Shown: positions 17,801 through 25,870 of the stretch, piece by piece
How positions within the stretch are numbered: the stretch's first letter is position 1
Layout of the letters: each line of letters starts with the position of its first letter
Assembly: GCF_003555545.1 (NCBI RefSeq)
Contig: NZ_CP032157.1
Location: forward strand, 3,662,546-3,726,545
Direction of reading: 5' to 3'
Source of the DNA: Paraflavitalea soli
GTDB taxonomy: Bacteria; Bacteroidota; Bacteroidia; Chitinophagales; Chitinophagaceae
Length of the DNA: 64,000 bases
Translations under genes and position numbers: made by a program
Notes under the pieces: generated by a model
Databases searched by the model: none
Told to the model about the DNA's origin: nothing
What the model saw: only the letters and a program-made list of their open reading frames with translations

Positions 17801-17953
17801 GAAGAACTGGGCAAGCAACTCTCCGGCCAGAAAGATACCACCGGCACGGGCGGCACCAAAGATGTGAAGAAGGGCCTGGAAGAGACCGGCAAGGGCCTGC
17901 TCAATAACCTGCTCAAGAAAAAGAAGAAGGATACCGATACCGTGAAGCAGTAG
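14876..17953 (+). CDS. AsmA-family membrane-anchored protein
   Basis: A 1025-residue protein with one N-terminal membrane helix (about 8-30). The AsmA N-terminal region follows (AKEQINKNINAKAEFKDLSLSF). A long periplasmic beta-rich stretch contains recurring VDNPDG-T(T/V)V-IPKAH-type units (at about 340-375 and 460-495). The AsmA-like C-terminal part is at about 750-930 (GDGTLFLLEGFLAKFQPLEKLASTLNI). The end is a Lys/Ala-rich coiled tail. Proteins of this group form bridge-like structures linked to phospholipid transport and outer-membrane assembly. Length is typical for Bacteroidota members. It is the only plus-strand gene between two minus-strand blocks. Confidence 0.88.
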   Translation: MLKKILKVTGITLLVLIVILFTAPFIFKGKILKIAKEQINKNINAKAEFKDLSLSFFRRFPRVSVALEELQVTGLGEFAKDTLISAKEIDVAVNLFSVLSAKDMKVYSITVDEPRIHALVTKEGKANWDIAKPDTSTAATPEEAASPFKLNLQKYAIKNGYIYYDDASAGMSSEIVNLNHEGSGDFTADLFTLQTNTTADAITFSYGGIPYLSKTKTSIDADFEIDNKASKYSFKTDEIAVNDLKISTAGFFQLVNDSTYNMDITFKAPSTDFKSILSLVPAVYAQDFSKIKTSGKTLFDGFVKGTFSPTQMPAYKINLGIQDGFFQYPDLPQPVKNINLDLKVDNPDGVTDNTVVNIPKAHIEFGNDPFDFHLLLKKPMTDQYIDAAAKGKLNLASITQFVKLPDTKLSGQVSADVQAKGNVAVISQQKPGEFSAKGFVEIANLFYSSKDFPQPIQNTSARINIDNPDGVPDHTTVQIPAAHVEVGKDAADITLLLKTPASDPYFDGTVKGSLNLANIAQFYTFEPGTSLAGLLNADVAFKGKKSYIDKSQYEAFQTSGVIKASNVSYKSKDYPDGVNISNTGLTFTPKNVTLNNLAGKFMETNFNANGSFDNLIGYAMKDEPLTGTLNVSADKVDLNKLMGATSDAPDTATAAATTAPFAVPKNIQLTLNTKVDQVKYDKVDYNNINGTLVLKDETVALKDVKMNALDGTIGLNGSYSTKVSKTKPDITLAYDVQNLDVQKTFNAFNTVQKLMPIGKFIAGKLTSKMTMKGKLGEDMMPDLTTLTGDGTLFLLEGFLAKFQPLEKLASTLNISELQSFSVKDIKNYFEFANGKVLVKPFTVKVKDMDMEVGGMHGLDQSLDYVLNLKVPRAKLGEKANSFVNNLAAQANSKGVPVKLSDVVNLKVNLGGSITSPTIKTDLKDAGSSLAQDMKAQANQFVEAKKAAADSAVAAAKQATKDSIASAKNQVVKGLKEELGKQLSGQKDTTGTGGTKDVKKGLEETGKGLLNNLLKKKKKDTDTVKQ

Positions 17954-17959
17954 AGACGG

Positions 17960-18001
17960 GAATCGGCAGTCGGCAGTAACGGCAGTCGACAGTCGGCAAT
18001 G
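17960..18001 (+). repeat. Heptad repeat, TCGGCAG type
   Basis: Units tcggcag, tcggcag, (taa)cggcag, tcgacag, tcggcaa lie directly after the AsmA stop. The family recurs at 59534-59648 and as a short copy at 45578-45592. Confidence 0.75.
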
Positions 18002-18061
18002 AGTGGTTGATTAAATGCTTTGTGGATTTACAGCTTACGTCTTTAGAACCTTCCAATATTT

Positions 18062-18098
18062 AATCCCTGACCAACCCGGTCGGGGATTTTTATTGCTG
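18062..18098 (+). terminator. Rho-independent terminator after AsmA gene
   Basis: AATCCC-t-GACC pairs with GGTC-g-GGGATT and is followed by TTTTATT. The T run overlaps the end of the convergent reg_prop gene. Confidence 0.75.
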
Positions 18099-19130
18099 AC
18101 CCTCTTTATTTTTAAAGTCCGTGATGGTCTTTCCATCATACCGATACACGCCACCACCAGAGCCCACCCAAATACTTCCATCATTGGCTTCCAATATCGC
18201 CAAACAATCCATTCTTCCTCCTGACTTAATTTCAGTTACAGCAGGCTTTTTATTGTATAAGGACTTTTGATCATAACGGGAAAGAGCCCAAACATCCCCA
18301 TTAGGAGGATTTACGTCACCAGTAGTCCAGATGTTTCCTTTTTTATCTTCGATGATAGCATAAGCGCCCCTCTGCGATACATTAGTAAAGGTACTGCCGT
18401 CGTAGCGCCAAAGACCATTAATGTCACCGAACCAAATGCTTCCTTTTTTATCTTCGATTATTGACCAAACGTTGTTAAATGCTTTACCATCTTTGTTTTT
18501 TAAAACCGTAAATGTTTTTCCATCATAAAAACAAACCTCACCCCTTGTGCCAAACCATAATTTCCCGGTTTTGTCTTCTATGATAGTAGTAAGGTCATTA
18601 TTGGAAAGTCCGTCTTTCGTTGTAAAATTTCGAAAAGATTTTCCATCGTAACGGCTTACCCCACCTCCGGTGCCGAACCAAATAATGCCGGCTCTATCTT
18701 CATAAATAGCCATAACCCGATTATTGGCAAGCCCTTCCCTGGTAGTGAAATGTTGAATGATTTTTCCATTGTAATGATAAACTCCGGAATCAGAAGTGGC
18801 AAACCAAAGGTTTCCGCGCCGATCTTCCAGAACATCCCAGTACCTGTGCAAACCTATTTTACTAGTTGTGAGATTAGTAAACGATTTTCCATCGTAGCGA
18901 AAAACACCACCCCATGCTGCAGCAATCAAAATGTTTCCGTTTCTATCTTGCTTTACATGCCGAACCATACTCATGGGCACCCTGGAGGTAGATAACTCTT
19001 TAATTTGAGACTCGGAGTAGCCATTGTGTTCTTTACTGAAATTATCTTGCGGCGTGTTTGTTTGGTTTTGTCCACAACAGGTGTGAAAAACGGACATTAA
19101 GAACAAAGTACAGATGAGTGCGTATTTCAT
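18090..19130 (-). CDS. reg_prop (two-component-regulator propeller) repeat protein, paralogue 1
   Basis: A 346-residue exported protein: signal peptide MKYALICTLFLMSVFHTCCGQ, possibly lipid-modified at Cys18 or Cys19. The body holds about seven beta-propeller blades of the reg_prop type (RRGNLWFATSDSGVYHYNGK, AGIIWFGTGGGVSRYDGKSF, DGSIWVGSGGGVYRYDGKTI), enough for one seven-bladed propeller. Hybrid two-component sensors carry two such propellers plus kinase parts. Here there is only the propeller, so it may be a free surface or periplasmic ligand-binding module. It is a close paralogue of the next gene. Confidence 0.82.
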   Translation of the reverse strand: MKYALICTLFLMSVFHTCCGQNQTNTPQDNFSKEHNGYSESQIKELSTSRVPMSMVRHVKQDRNGNILIAAAWGGVFRYDGKSFTNLTTSKIGLHRYWDVLEDRRGNLWFATSDSGVYHYNGKIIQHFTTREGLANNRVMAIYEDRAGIIWFGTGGGVSRYDGKSFRNFTTKDGLSNNDLTTIIEDKTGKLWFGTRGEVCFYDGKTFTVLKNKDGKAFNNVWSIIEDKKGSIWFGDINGLWRYDGSTFTNVSQRGAYAIIEDKKGNIWTTGDVNPPNGDVWALSRYDQKSLYNKKPAVTEIKSGGRMDCLAILEANDGSIWVGSGGGVYRYDGKTITDFKNKEGQQ

Positions 19131-19211
19131 GATTTTCTTCTATTTAATGATTGGGAACAAACACAGCCAACCTACATTAATCCTTTCAGCTTGAAGGGTC
19201 AGGATATTACT

Positions 19212-20237
19212 TTATTGCTGATTCTCTTTATTTTTAAAGTCTGTGATAGTCTTTCCATCATAACGATACACGCCACCACCAGCGCCAAACCAAATATTTC
19301 CTTTCGCATCTTCTAAAATCCCCAAAAGCATTGCTGATTGTGACTTTATTTCGGTTACAGCTGGCTTTTTACTGTACAGGGAATTTGCATCATAACGGGA
19401 AAGCGCCCAGCCTGGCCCACCAAGAGGATCCATGCTACCTGTAGTCCAGAGATTTCCTTTTTTATCTTCGATTATTGTATAAGCCACCCTCTGCGATACC
19501 TTGGTAAAGGTACTGCCGTCGTAGCGCCAAAGACCATCAACGTCACTGAACCAGATACTTCCTTTTTTATCTTCGATTATTGACCAAACGTTTTTAAACG
19601 TTTTGCCATCTTTGTTTTTTAAAACGGTAAATGTTTTTCCATCATAAACGAACATATTTTCTCCTTGTGCACAAAACCAAAGCTTGCCGGTTTTGTCTTC
19701 AAGGAGTAAACGAATACTATTACTGGGAAATCCATCTTTTGTAGTAAAATTTCGAAAAGATCTCCCATCGTAACGGCTTGATCCAAACCAGATATTACCG
19801 GCTTTATCTTCATAAAGATGAAGAACCATATTACTGGCAAGCCCATCCTTTGTTGTAAAATGCTGAAAGGATCTCCCATTGTAATAATAAACACCTGAAT
19901 CTTTGGAAGCGAACCAAAGATTTCCTTTCCGATCTTCCAGGACATCCCAGAAGCTGGAGATGCGGGGCGAACTTATTTTACTTGTCAGATTGGTAAACGA
20001 TTTTCCATCGTATCGATATACGCCTAGGTAAGAAGCAATCAAAATGTCCCCGTTCCTGGCTTGCTTCACATGCCGAACCATACTCATGGGCACCTGGAAG
20101 GCGGCCTCCTCTTTAAGTTGAGACTCGGAGTAAAGTCCTTTACTGATATTATCTTGTGGTACGGTTGTTTGGTTTTGTCCACAGCAGGGGTGAAAAACGG
20201 ACATTAAGAACAAAGTATAGAGGAGTGCGTATCTCAT
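19212..20237 (-). CDS. reg_prop propeller repeat protein, paralogue 2
   Basis: A 341-residue exported protein with signal peptide MRYALLYTLFLMSVFHPCCGQ. Blades such as KGNLWFASKDSGVYYYNGRS, KLWFCAQGENMFVYDGKT and AKGNIWFGAGGGVYRYDGKT match paralogue 1 almost blade for blade. One blade (AGNIWFGSSRYDGRSF) is shortened compared with the copy at 18090. The 5' flanks of both genes are alike as well (ACCTACATTAATCCTTTCAG at about 19170 and 20279), so the duplication included the promoter region. Confidence 0.82.
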   Translation of the reverse strand: MRYALLYTLFLMSVFHPCCGQNQTTVPQDNISKGLYSESQLKEEAAFQVPMSMVRHVKQARNGDILIASYLGVYRYDGKSFTNLTSKISSPRISSFWDVLEDRKGNLWFASKDSGVYYYNGRSFQHFTTKDGLASNMVLHLYEDKAGNIWFGSSRYDGRSFRNFTTKDGFPSNSIRLLLEDKTGKLWFCAQGENMFVYDGKTFTVLKNKDGKTFKNVWSIIEDKKGSIWFSDVDGLWRYDGSTFTKVSQRVAYTIIEDKKGNLWTTGSMDPLGGPGWALSRYDANSLYSKKPAVTEIKSQSAMLLGILEDAKGNIWFGAGGGVYRYDGKTITDFKNKENQQ

Positions 20238-20351
20238 GGTTTTTTTCTATTTAATTATCGGGAAGAGATACGGCGAACCTACATTAATCCTTTCAGCCTG
20301 AAGGGATAGGATTGTAAATTAATATGTAAACTTTGTAAATTATTTCAATTA

Positions 20352-20565
20352 CCATTAAACAACACTGTTGGAGCGAAGTACAATCTCCGCCATATCAATT
20401 CCCTGGCCGATTACTTTGGCATGTCGCCCAAAGATTTCCTGCCGCGGGATCCCTTTCCGGTTGATGCCCCCGGTAGAAAAAGTAGTAAAGAAGAAAGCAC
20501 CGGCAAAGAAGGCCCCGGTTAAAAAAGTGCCTGTAAAGAAAGTGGCTACAAAGGGTAAAAAATAA
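20352..20565 (+). pseudogene. Remnant of an XRE-type regulator with Lys/Ala/Pro tail (5' truncated, frameshifted)
   Basis: In one frame (20373 onward) the text AKYNLRHINSLADYFGMSP and then KDFLPRDPFPV looks like the last helices of a Bacteroidota XRE/Cro helix-turn-helix protein. That frame ends soon after. In another frame the DNA continues as VEKVVKKKAPAKKAP and VKKVPVKKVATKGKK before a stop, a basic tail with a clear coding bias. The switch falls near a CCCCC run at about 20466-20470, so a one-base indel is the simplest reading. No HTH start is visible upstream; the sequence there is the duplicated promoter flank of the reg_prop gene. I see it as a decayed gene end. Confidence 0.5.
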
Positions 20566-20670
20566 AGACGCACCAGCCATTCATACCTTCTTGCCATACA
20601 ATTTGTGAAGTGCATATGCCAAAGCCCAGGCATCCTGCAGCCCGCAACTTCAAAAACAGCCTGAACATGC

Positions 20671-20786
20671 CTGGATACCGCCTACGCATTGCCTACGCCC
20701 CTTAGAAAACTGGCCCTTATCATTGAGCGGCCAGGCAATACGTAGACAATCTGTAGGTAATGCGTAGGCGATACGCAGGCGACCTG
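20671..20786. repeat. 11-bp-period repeat with inverted arms
   Basis: The right arm has four units of 11 bp: gcaatacgtag, acaatctgtag, gtaatgcgtag, gcgatacgcag (20735-20778). The left arm (20681-20699) carries the same unit inverted (cctacgcattg, cctacgc). CTACGCATTGCCTAC at 20682-20696 pairs with 20753-20767 with a single G-T mismatch, so a 15-bp stem is possible. Confidence 0.8.
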
Positions 20787-20910
20787 AAACCAGCCCCGCC
20801 CGCCTTGACGAATGTCATTCCCCCCAATTTCGGCCTCCCACTTATTTCGTGTAATTCGTACTCATCCCCAAAAAAACACTCTCCCACATTGATTTAGAGG
20901 GCTTTTGCCC

Positions 20911-20918
20911 TATATTTG
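20911..20918 (+). promoter_or_regulatory. -7 promoter element for hppA
   Basis: TATATTTG is an exact match to TAnnTTTG and lies 40 bp before the hppA ATG. Confidence 0.6.
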
Positions 20919-20958
20919 CCATCCTTAAAAATTCAACTCGAATAAGAATCAACTACTT

Positions 20959-23169
20959 ATGGACAAATTGTTCTATCTCGTCCCTGTGATGGGAGTCATA
21001 GGTCTGCTGTACACCCTCGCTAAGTTTAAGTGGGTATCCAAGCAAGATGCCGGTACCGACCGCATGAAGGAGATCAGCACCTACATCGCAGATGGTGCTA
21101 TGGCCTTCCTGAAAGCGGAGTGGAAAGTGCTCGGTTATTTTGTGGTGATCGTGGGTATCCTGCTCGGTGTGATGGCACAAGCCAACCCCCATTCACACTG
21201 GTCCATTGCGATTGCCTTTGCCATTGGCGCTGTATTTAGCGCTACTGCCGGTTACATCGGTATGAAGGTTGCCACCAAAGCCAACGTGCGTACTGCACAA
21301 GCTGCCAGAACCAGCTTAAGCAAAGCCCTCAATGTATCCTTTACCGGCGGTGCCGTAATGGGATTAGGCGTTGCCGGTCTCGCTGTAATGGGACTGGGTG
21401 GCTTATTTATCTTATTAAAAGCATACTTCGGCGCCACAGAAGTTTCTTCTGCCGAAATGCTCAAAACAATAGAAGTACTCACGGGCTTCTCCCTGGGTGC
21501 TGAATCCATTGCCCTGTTTGCCCGCGTAGGTGGTGGCATCTACACCAAGGCTGCCGACGTAGGTGCCGACCTGGTAGGTAAAGTAGAAGCCGGCATCCCC
21601 GAAGATGATCCCCGCAACCCCGCCACCATTGCCGACAACGTAGGTGATAACGTAGGCGATGTAGCTGGTATGGGCGCCGACCTCTTTGGCTCTTATGTAG
21701 CCACTGTACTGGCCACCATGGTACTGGGACAGGAAACGATCTCCGTAGATCAGTTTGGCGGCTTTGCCCCCATCCTGCTGCCGATGCTCATTGCCGGCGT
21801 AGGTATCCTCTTCTCCATCGTAGCTACCCTGTTTGTTCGCATCAGCGATACAGCAGGCATCAGCACCGGTGTGGTACAGAAAGCCCTCAACATGGGTAAC
21901 TGGGGTTCTATCATCTTAACCGCTGCTGCTTCAGTAGGCCTGGTTTATTATATCCTTCCCGAAACAATGGAATTACGCGGTACTGAATTTACCAAATGGG
22001 GTGTACTGGGCGCTATTGGCGTAGGCCTGGCTGTAGGTACCCTCATGAGCATCATCACCGAGTATTACACTGCCATGGGTAAAGGCCCTGTAATGAGCAT
22101 CATCCGCCAGTCTTCTACCGGTCATGCTACCAACGTAATTGGTGGTCTGGCGGTAGGTATGGAATCTACCTTCCTGCCCATCATCGTATTGGCAGCTGGT
22201 ATCTACGGTTCTTATTACTGTGCAGGATTATACGGTGTGGCCATTGCGGCTGCCGGTATGATGGCTACCACTGCGATGCAGCTGGCCATTGACGCCTTCG
22301 GTCCTATTGCCGATAACGCCGGTGGTATTGCTGAAATGAGCGAACTGCCCAAAGAAGTGCGTGAGAAAACGGATGTACTGGATGCAGTAGGTAATACCAC
22401 CGCTGCTACCGGTAAAGGTTTTGCCATCGCTTCTGCTGCCCTTACTGCATTAGCCCTGTTTGCCGCCTTCGTAGGTGTAGCCGGCATTACAGGTATCGAT
22501 ATTTACAAGGCAGATGTATTGGCCTGTCTCTTTGTAGGCGGCATGATCCCCTTCATCTTCTCCTCCCTGGCTATCCGCGCTGTAGGACAGGCGGCCATGG
22601 CGATGGTGGAAGAAGTTCGTCGGCAGTTCCGTACCATTCCCGGCATTATGGAAGGTACCGGTAAACCTGAATACGACAAATGTGTGGCCATCTCTACCGG
22701 CGCCTCTATCAAGAAAATGATGTTGCCCGGCGCTATTGCCATCGTCTCTCCCCTGGTGATCGGTTTCCTGTTTGGACCCGAAGCACTCGGTGGTTTCCTG
22801 GCAGGTGCTACAGTAAGTGGTGTACTGATGGGTATGTTCCAGAACAACGCCGGCGGCGCCTGGGACAATGCCAAGAAATCTTTTGAGAAAGGCGTTGAGA
22901 TCAACGGACAGATGTATTATAAGAAATCAGATCCGCATAAGGCGTCTGTGACAGGTGATACGGTAGGTGATCCTTTCAAAGACACTTCCGGACCATCTAT
23001 GAACATCCTGATCAAACTGATGTCTATCGTATCGCTGGTAATAGCTCCTACCCTGAAAGAATTGCACAATCCGGCTCCTGAAGTATTTAAGCCGGTGCTG
23101 AAGAAAACCGAGCAAGTGGTGGTCACCAATGACAATACCGGCAGCATTCAGGCGACTGGAAAATACTAA
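20959..23169 (+). CDS. hppA: Membrane-bound ion-pumping pyrophosphatase, K+-dependent type
   Basis: Integral membrane pump of 736 residues and about 16 helices that couples PPi hydrolysis to Na+ (or H+) export. The pyrophosphate-binding core is present: [19 protein letters not shown] (about 227-245), the preceding [13 protein letters not shown] and the later GGAWDNAKK. In [11 protein letters not shown] the Ala after GNTTA, where K+-independent enzymes carry Lys, marks the K+-dependent class. Many members of that class pump Na+, which is likely but not proven here. It stands alone with its own promoter and terminator. Confidence 0.93.
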   Translation: MDKLFYLVPVMGVIGLLYTLAKFKWVSKQDAGTDRMKEISTYIADGAMAFLKAEWKVLGYFVVIVGILLGVMAQANPHSHWSIAIAFAIGAVFSATAGYIGMKVATKANVRTAQAARTSLSKALNVSFTGGAVMGLGVAGLAVMGLGGLFILLKAYFGATEVSSAEMLKTIEVLTGFSLGAESIALFARVGGGIYTKAADVGADLVGKVEAGIPEDDPRNPATIADNVGDNVGDVAGMGADLFGSYVATVLATMVLGQETISVDQFGGFAPILLPMLIAGVGILFSIVATLFVRISDTAGISTGVVQKALNMGNWGSIILTAAASVGLVYYILPETMELRGTEFTKWGVLGAIGVGLAVGTLMSIITEYYTAMGKGPVMSIIRQSSTGHATNVIGGLAVGMESTFLPIIVLAAGIYGSYYCAGLYGVAIAAAGMMATTAMQLAIDAFGPIADNAGGIAEMSELPKEVREKTDVLDAVGNTTAATGKGFAIASAALTALALFAAFVGVAGITGIDIYKADVLACLFVGGMIPFIFSSLAIRAVGQAAMAMVEEVRRQFRTIPGIMEGTGKPEYDKCVAISTGASIKKMMLPGAIAIVSPLVIGFLFGPEALGGFLAGATVSGVLMGMFQNNAGGAWDNAKKSFEKGVEINGQMYYKKSDPHKASVTGDTVGDPFKDTSGPSMNILIKLMSIVSLVIAPTLKELHNPAPEVFKPVLKKTEQVVVTNDNTGSIQATGKY

Positions 23170-23262
23170 GGAAATATTTTAAAGGAAAACCCTTATTATT
23201 TCCACTGCAGCACATATATTTGCAGTCATAACTAAAGGCACTATATCATACCAAATACCAAA

Positions 23263-23297
23263 GTCCCCATGTTTCCACATGGGGTCTTTCATTTTTA
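23263..23297 (+). terminator. Rho-independent terminator after hppA
   Basis: An 8-bp stem CCCCATGT/ACATGGGG with a TTCC loop is followed by TCTTTCATTTTTATT. Confidence 0.8.
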
Positions 23298-23332
23298 TTA
23301 CTACCCAGTTATTTAAGTAAGTATTCTTTCTA

Positions 23333-25279
23333 TTATATCTCAACGCTGCCGGGCAGACTGAAAAAGAATTCTGTCCCCTCGCCCGGATTGCTTCTCACCT
23401 GTAGTACGCCGCCATTGCTCGCTACAAACTCGCGGCACAGTTGCAAACCCAGTCCGGTACCTTTTTCAGGTACTATGGTACCTGCTGAATGAAAGCTGTT
23501 CTTTTGTAATAACTTGTTCGCCTCCTCCTGCAACATCCCCGCACCTGTATCAGCTACATAGATCACCACCTGTTCTGCCCGTGGCCTGCAGCCAATAGTG
23601 ACTACTCCCCCCTCGGGTGTAAACTTGATCGCATTGTCGAGCAGGTTGCGCAATATGAGTTCCAGCTGATGGCTATCTGCCTGTACGAATAATTCCTCCG
23701 GCATATTCTTTTTGAGGTGAACGCCCTTATGCTCGGCCGAAAACCGATAAGTATCCAAAATCTGGCGGGTCATGGGAGAAAGAGGTACCTTGGCAATATT
23801 GGTCTCGATATGGTTCTTCTGGGTAAGGGACCAGTTGAGCAGGTTGTTCATCGACCGGGAAATATGGCTGATGTTTCGCCGGAGTACCTGGATGAACTGC
23901 TGTATCTGCCCGGCAGCCACCACCTTCTTTTCTGCCAGTTCGAGATAACCGGACAGGTTATTCAACGGGCTTCTGATATCATGGGCAATAATGTTGAGCA
24001 GTTTGTCTTTGGCCTGGTTGCTTTCCTTCAACTGCCCCAGGGCATCCTGCAACTCCTTGGTACGTTCATTCACAGTCTTTTCCAGCAATGCTTTCTGCTC
24101 GTTCTTCATGGATGAGTACCCATAACCCAATGCCAGGGATAGCAGGATCACCTCCATGGCCGAGCCGATGGGCAAAATATCGAAGGTCCATCCGCCATAA
24201 GGCAGGAAGCCCATATTGGTAATGGCAAACAACACGATCGACGACAGCAGCAAAGCCCAGGCGATGATAAAATAAATAGCGGGCTTGTAGTGGCGCCGGT
24301 AGGCGGTAATAGCCATCCATATAAATGCCACGGGTACAGCCAGGCTCACCAGTTCCTGCTGGCGGATAAGGGCGTGACGCCAGCCGAGCGCACAACAGAT
24401 CAGGGGAATCCAAAGCAGCCAGCCCAGGATGCGCAACGCCTTGGTAAGCCGCGGGGCATATTGTTCGCCCTTCAAAAAACTAATGGCAAACCGGATCATG
24501 AATATATATCCCACGGACACGGAACCTATACCGGCATACTGGTTGATAAAGGTGGAAAGGGTTTGCCCCAGGTACACATGAAACCCACAGCAGTACAGGA
24601 ATATAAACACTGCCAGGAAGAAGAGATAACCCAGGTAATACAAATAGCTGGGGTCCCTGATCCAGCCATACAGGGAAAGATTATAGAAAAACAACGCCAA
24701 TACCACGCCCGCATACAGCAGGGCGATGATATACATGCCGGCCATGGATTGTGGCAAACCGCCCGAGGTGGCCAGGGTAAGGGGAACGATGAGGGCGTTG
24801 CCGGTCCGGATGCGCAGCCAAAAAGTCTGTGGTTCGGCCGCGGCAACCGGTATCTCAAAGAGAAAGCCGGGGATATTGATGGGCTTGGCGGCCAGGGGGG
24901 TAAGGCTGCCAGACTGTACGGTTTTCAACACCTCCTTATCATAGTAATAGAGGGTGATGCTGTCTATATTGGCAAATTCGATGAGCAGGTATACTTTATC
25001 TGTACCGGTGTACCGGATACTGCCCTGTACCCACACGGCTGCATCGGTAAGGCCGTAGGCGCCCATTTCGTGCCTGGCAGGCCGGAAACGGCCCTGAAAA
25101 GACGGATTGGCTACATCGGACAGGGTGAGGCGGGCGCTGGTGTCGACATACCAGCCTGTTTGTGTGGCAATTCGCTGATAAGGGGCATCGTCGGTAAGTT
25201 GAATGGCTGGCAGCGACTGGGCAGCAACCCGCATAGCTCCAAGGAGGACCAGGAAGGTGTAAAGCAAGCCTCTTTTCAC
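23333..25279 (-). CDS. 7TMR-DISM sensor histidine kinase
   Basis: A 648-residue membrane kinase. Signal peptide 1-20; extracellular 7TMR-DISM beta domain about 25-175 (WVQGSIRYTGTDKVYLLIEF); seven-helix 7TMR-DISM region about 178-390; coiled linker; HisKA with phospho-acceptor His in LLNIIAHDIRSPLNNLSGY (about 420-440); HATPase with N box LRNLLDNAIKFTPEGG, G1 DTGAGM and G2 KGTGLGLQLCREF. No response regulator gene lies next to it, so the partner is elsewhere. It probably senses carbohydrate-like or cell-envelope ligands, by analogy with the DISM fold. Confidence 0.9.
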   Translation of the reverse strand: MKRGLLYTFLVLLGAMRVAAQSLPAIQLTDDAPYQRIATQTGWYVDTSARLTLSDVANPSFQGRFRPARHEMGAYGLTDAAVWVQGSIRYTGTDKVYLLIEFANIDSITLYYYDKEVLKTVQSGSLTPLAAKPINIPGFLFEIPVAAAEPQTFWLRIRTGNALIVPLTLATSGGLPQSMAGMYIIALLYAGVVLALFFYNLSLYGWIRDPSYLYYLGYLFFLAVFIFLYCCGFHVYLGQTLSTFINQYAGIGSVSVGYIFMIRFAISFLKGEQYAPRLTKALRILGWLLWIPLICCALGWRHALIRQQELVSLAVPVAFIWMAITAYRRHYKPAIYFIIAWALLLSSIVLFAITNMGFLPYGGWTFDILPIGSAMEVILLSLALGYGYSSMKNEQKALLEKTVNERTKELQDALGQLKESNQAKDKLLNIIAHDIRSPLNNLSGYLELAEKKVVAAGQIQQFIQVLRRNISHISRSMNNLLNWSLTQKNHIETNIAKVPLSPMTRQILDTYRFSAEHKGVHLKKNMPEELFVQADSHQLELILRNLLDNAIKFTPEGGVVTIGCRPRAEQVVIYVADTGAGMLQEEANKLLQKNSFHSAGTIVPEKGTGLGLQLCREFVASNGGVLQVRSNPGEGTEFFFSLPGSVEI

Positions 25280-25442
25280 AGTAGGTGGTGTTGTAAGTGA
25301 GATAAATATAACTCATTAATGTACGAAAAGAATGAAATCTTAGGTTTAAGCAGCGGCTCACCGCCTGGCCTTTTTTATCCCCACTCATTGATTAAGGCGT
25401 GATTAAAAAGGGGAACTTCTTTACCTTCCTTTAACAGTTCAT

Positions 25443-25464
25443 TACGAAATATGTCGTATTTTTA
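25443..25464 (+). promoter_or_regulatory. Candidate BlaI operator overlapping the promoter
   Basis: TACGA-aatatg-TCGTA is a perfect 5-bp dyad spaced by 6 bp (25443-25458). Its right half overlaps TATTTTTA (25457-25464), a near match to the -7 box. BlaI/MecI proteins bind dyads of TACA/TGTA kind near their own promoter, so this is the best autoregulatory site in the gap. Confidence 0.5.
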
Positions 25465-25483
25465 AGGCAAATGTTGTTCCACT

Positions 25484-25867
25484 ATGTCCACAACCAAGAG
25501 CATAAAACCCACTGAGAGTGAGCTGGAGATCCTGCAGGTATTATGGATCAAGGGGACTGCCAGCGTTCGCGAAGTACATGAAGAGCTGCTGAAGATCAAG
25601 GATGCTGGTTATACCACTACCCTGAAGCTGATGCAGATCATGTTTGAAAAAGGATTGGTAAGGCGTGATGATTCAAGCAAAACGCATTTCTACCAGGCCG
25701 CTGTAAGCAGGGAAAAGACGCAAAAACATTTGCTGGGTAAAATGATCGATTCCTTATTCGGAGGTTCCCCTACTGAACTGGTCATTCAGGCATTGGGTAA
25801 TCATAAAGCATCCGCTGATGAACTGGAAGCTATACAGAAAATGTTAGACAACTTAAAAAAACAGTAG
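25484..25867 (+). CDS. BlaI/MecI/CopY-family transcriptional repressor
   Basis: A 127-residue winged-helix repressor. The DNA-binding half (about 8-80) has the family pattern PTESELEILQVLWIKGTASV, then TTTLKLMQIMFEKGLVRRD. The C-terminal half forms the dimer domain (TQKHLLGKMIDSLFGGSPTE). It is normally inactivated by cleavage triggered by the M56 partner encoded 3 bp downstream. A dyad upstream suggests autoregulation. Confidence 0.9.
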   Translation: MSTTKSIKPTESELEILQVLWIKGTASVREVHEELLKIKDAGYTTTLKLMQIMFEKGLVRRDDSSKTHFYQAAVSREKTQKHLLGKMIDSLFGGSPTELVIQALGNHKASADELEAIQKMLDNLKKQ

Positions 25868-25870
25868 CCG

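Larger units (their letters stand above)
20566..20958. other. Intergenic region before hppA
   Basis: Nearly 400 bp without a credible gene. It contains the 11-bp-period inverted element at 20671-20786, a C-rich stretch, and the hppA promoter near its end. Confidence 0.6.

Noticed and set aside
20368-20565. Intact small basic protein
   Set aside because: Only the tail looks coding in this frame; the first part makes sense in another frame, which fits a broken XRE gene better.
24290-25300. 336-codon plus-strand open frame
   Set aside because: It is antisense to the 7TMR-DISM histidine kinase, which has all expected domains.
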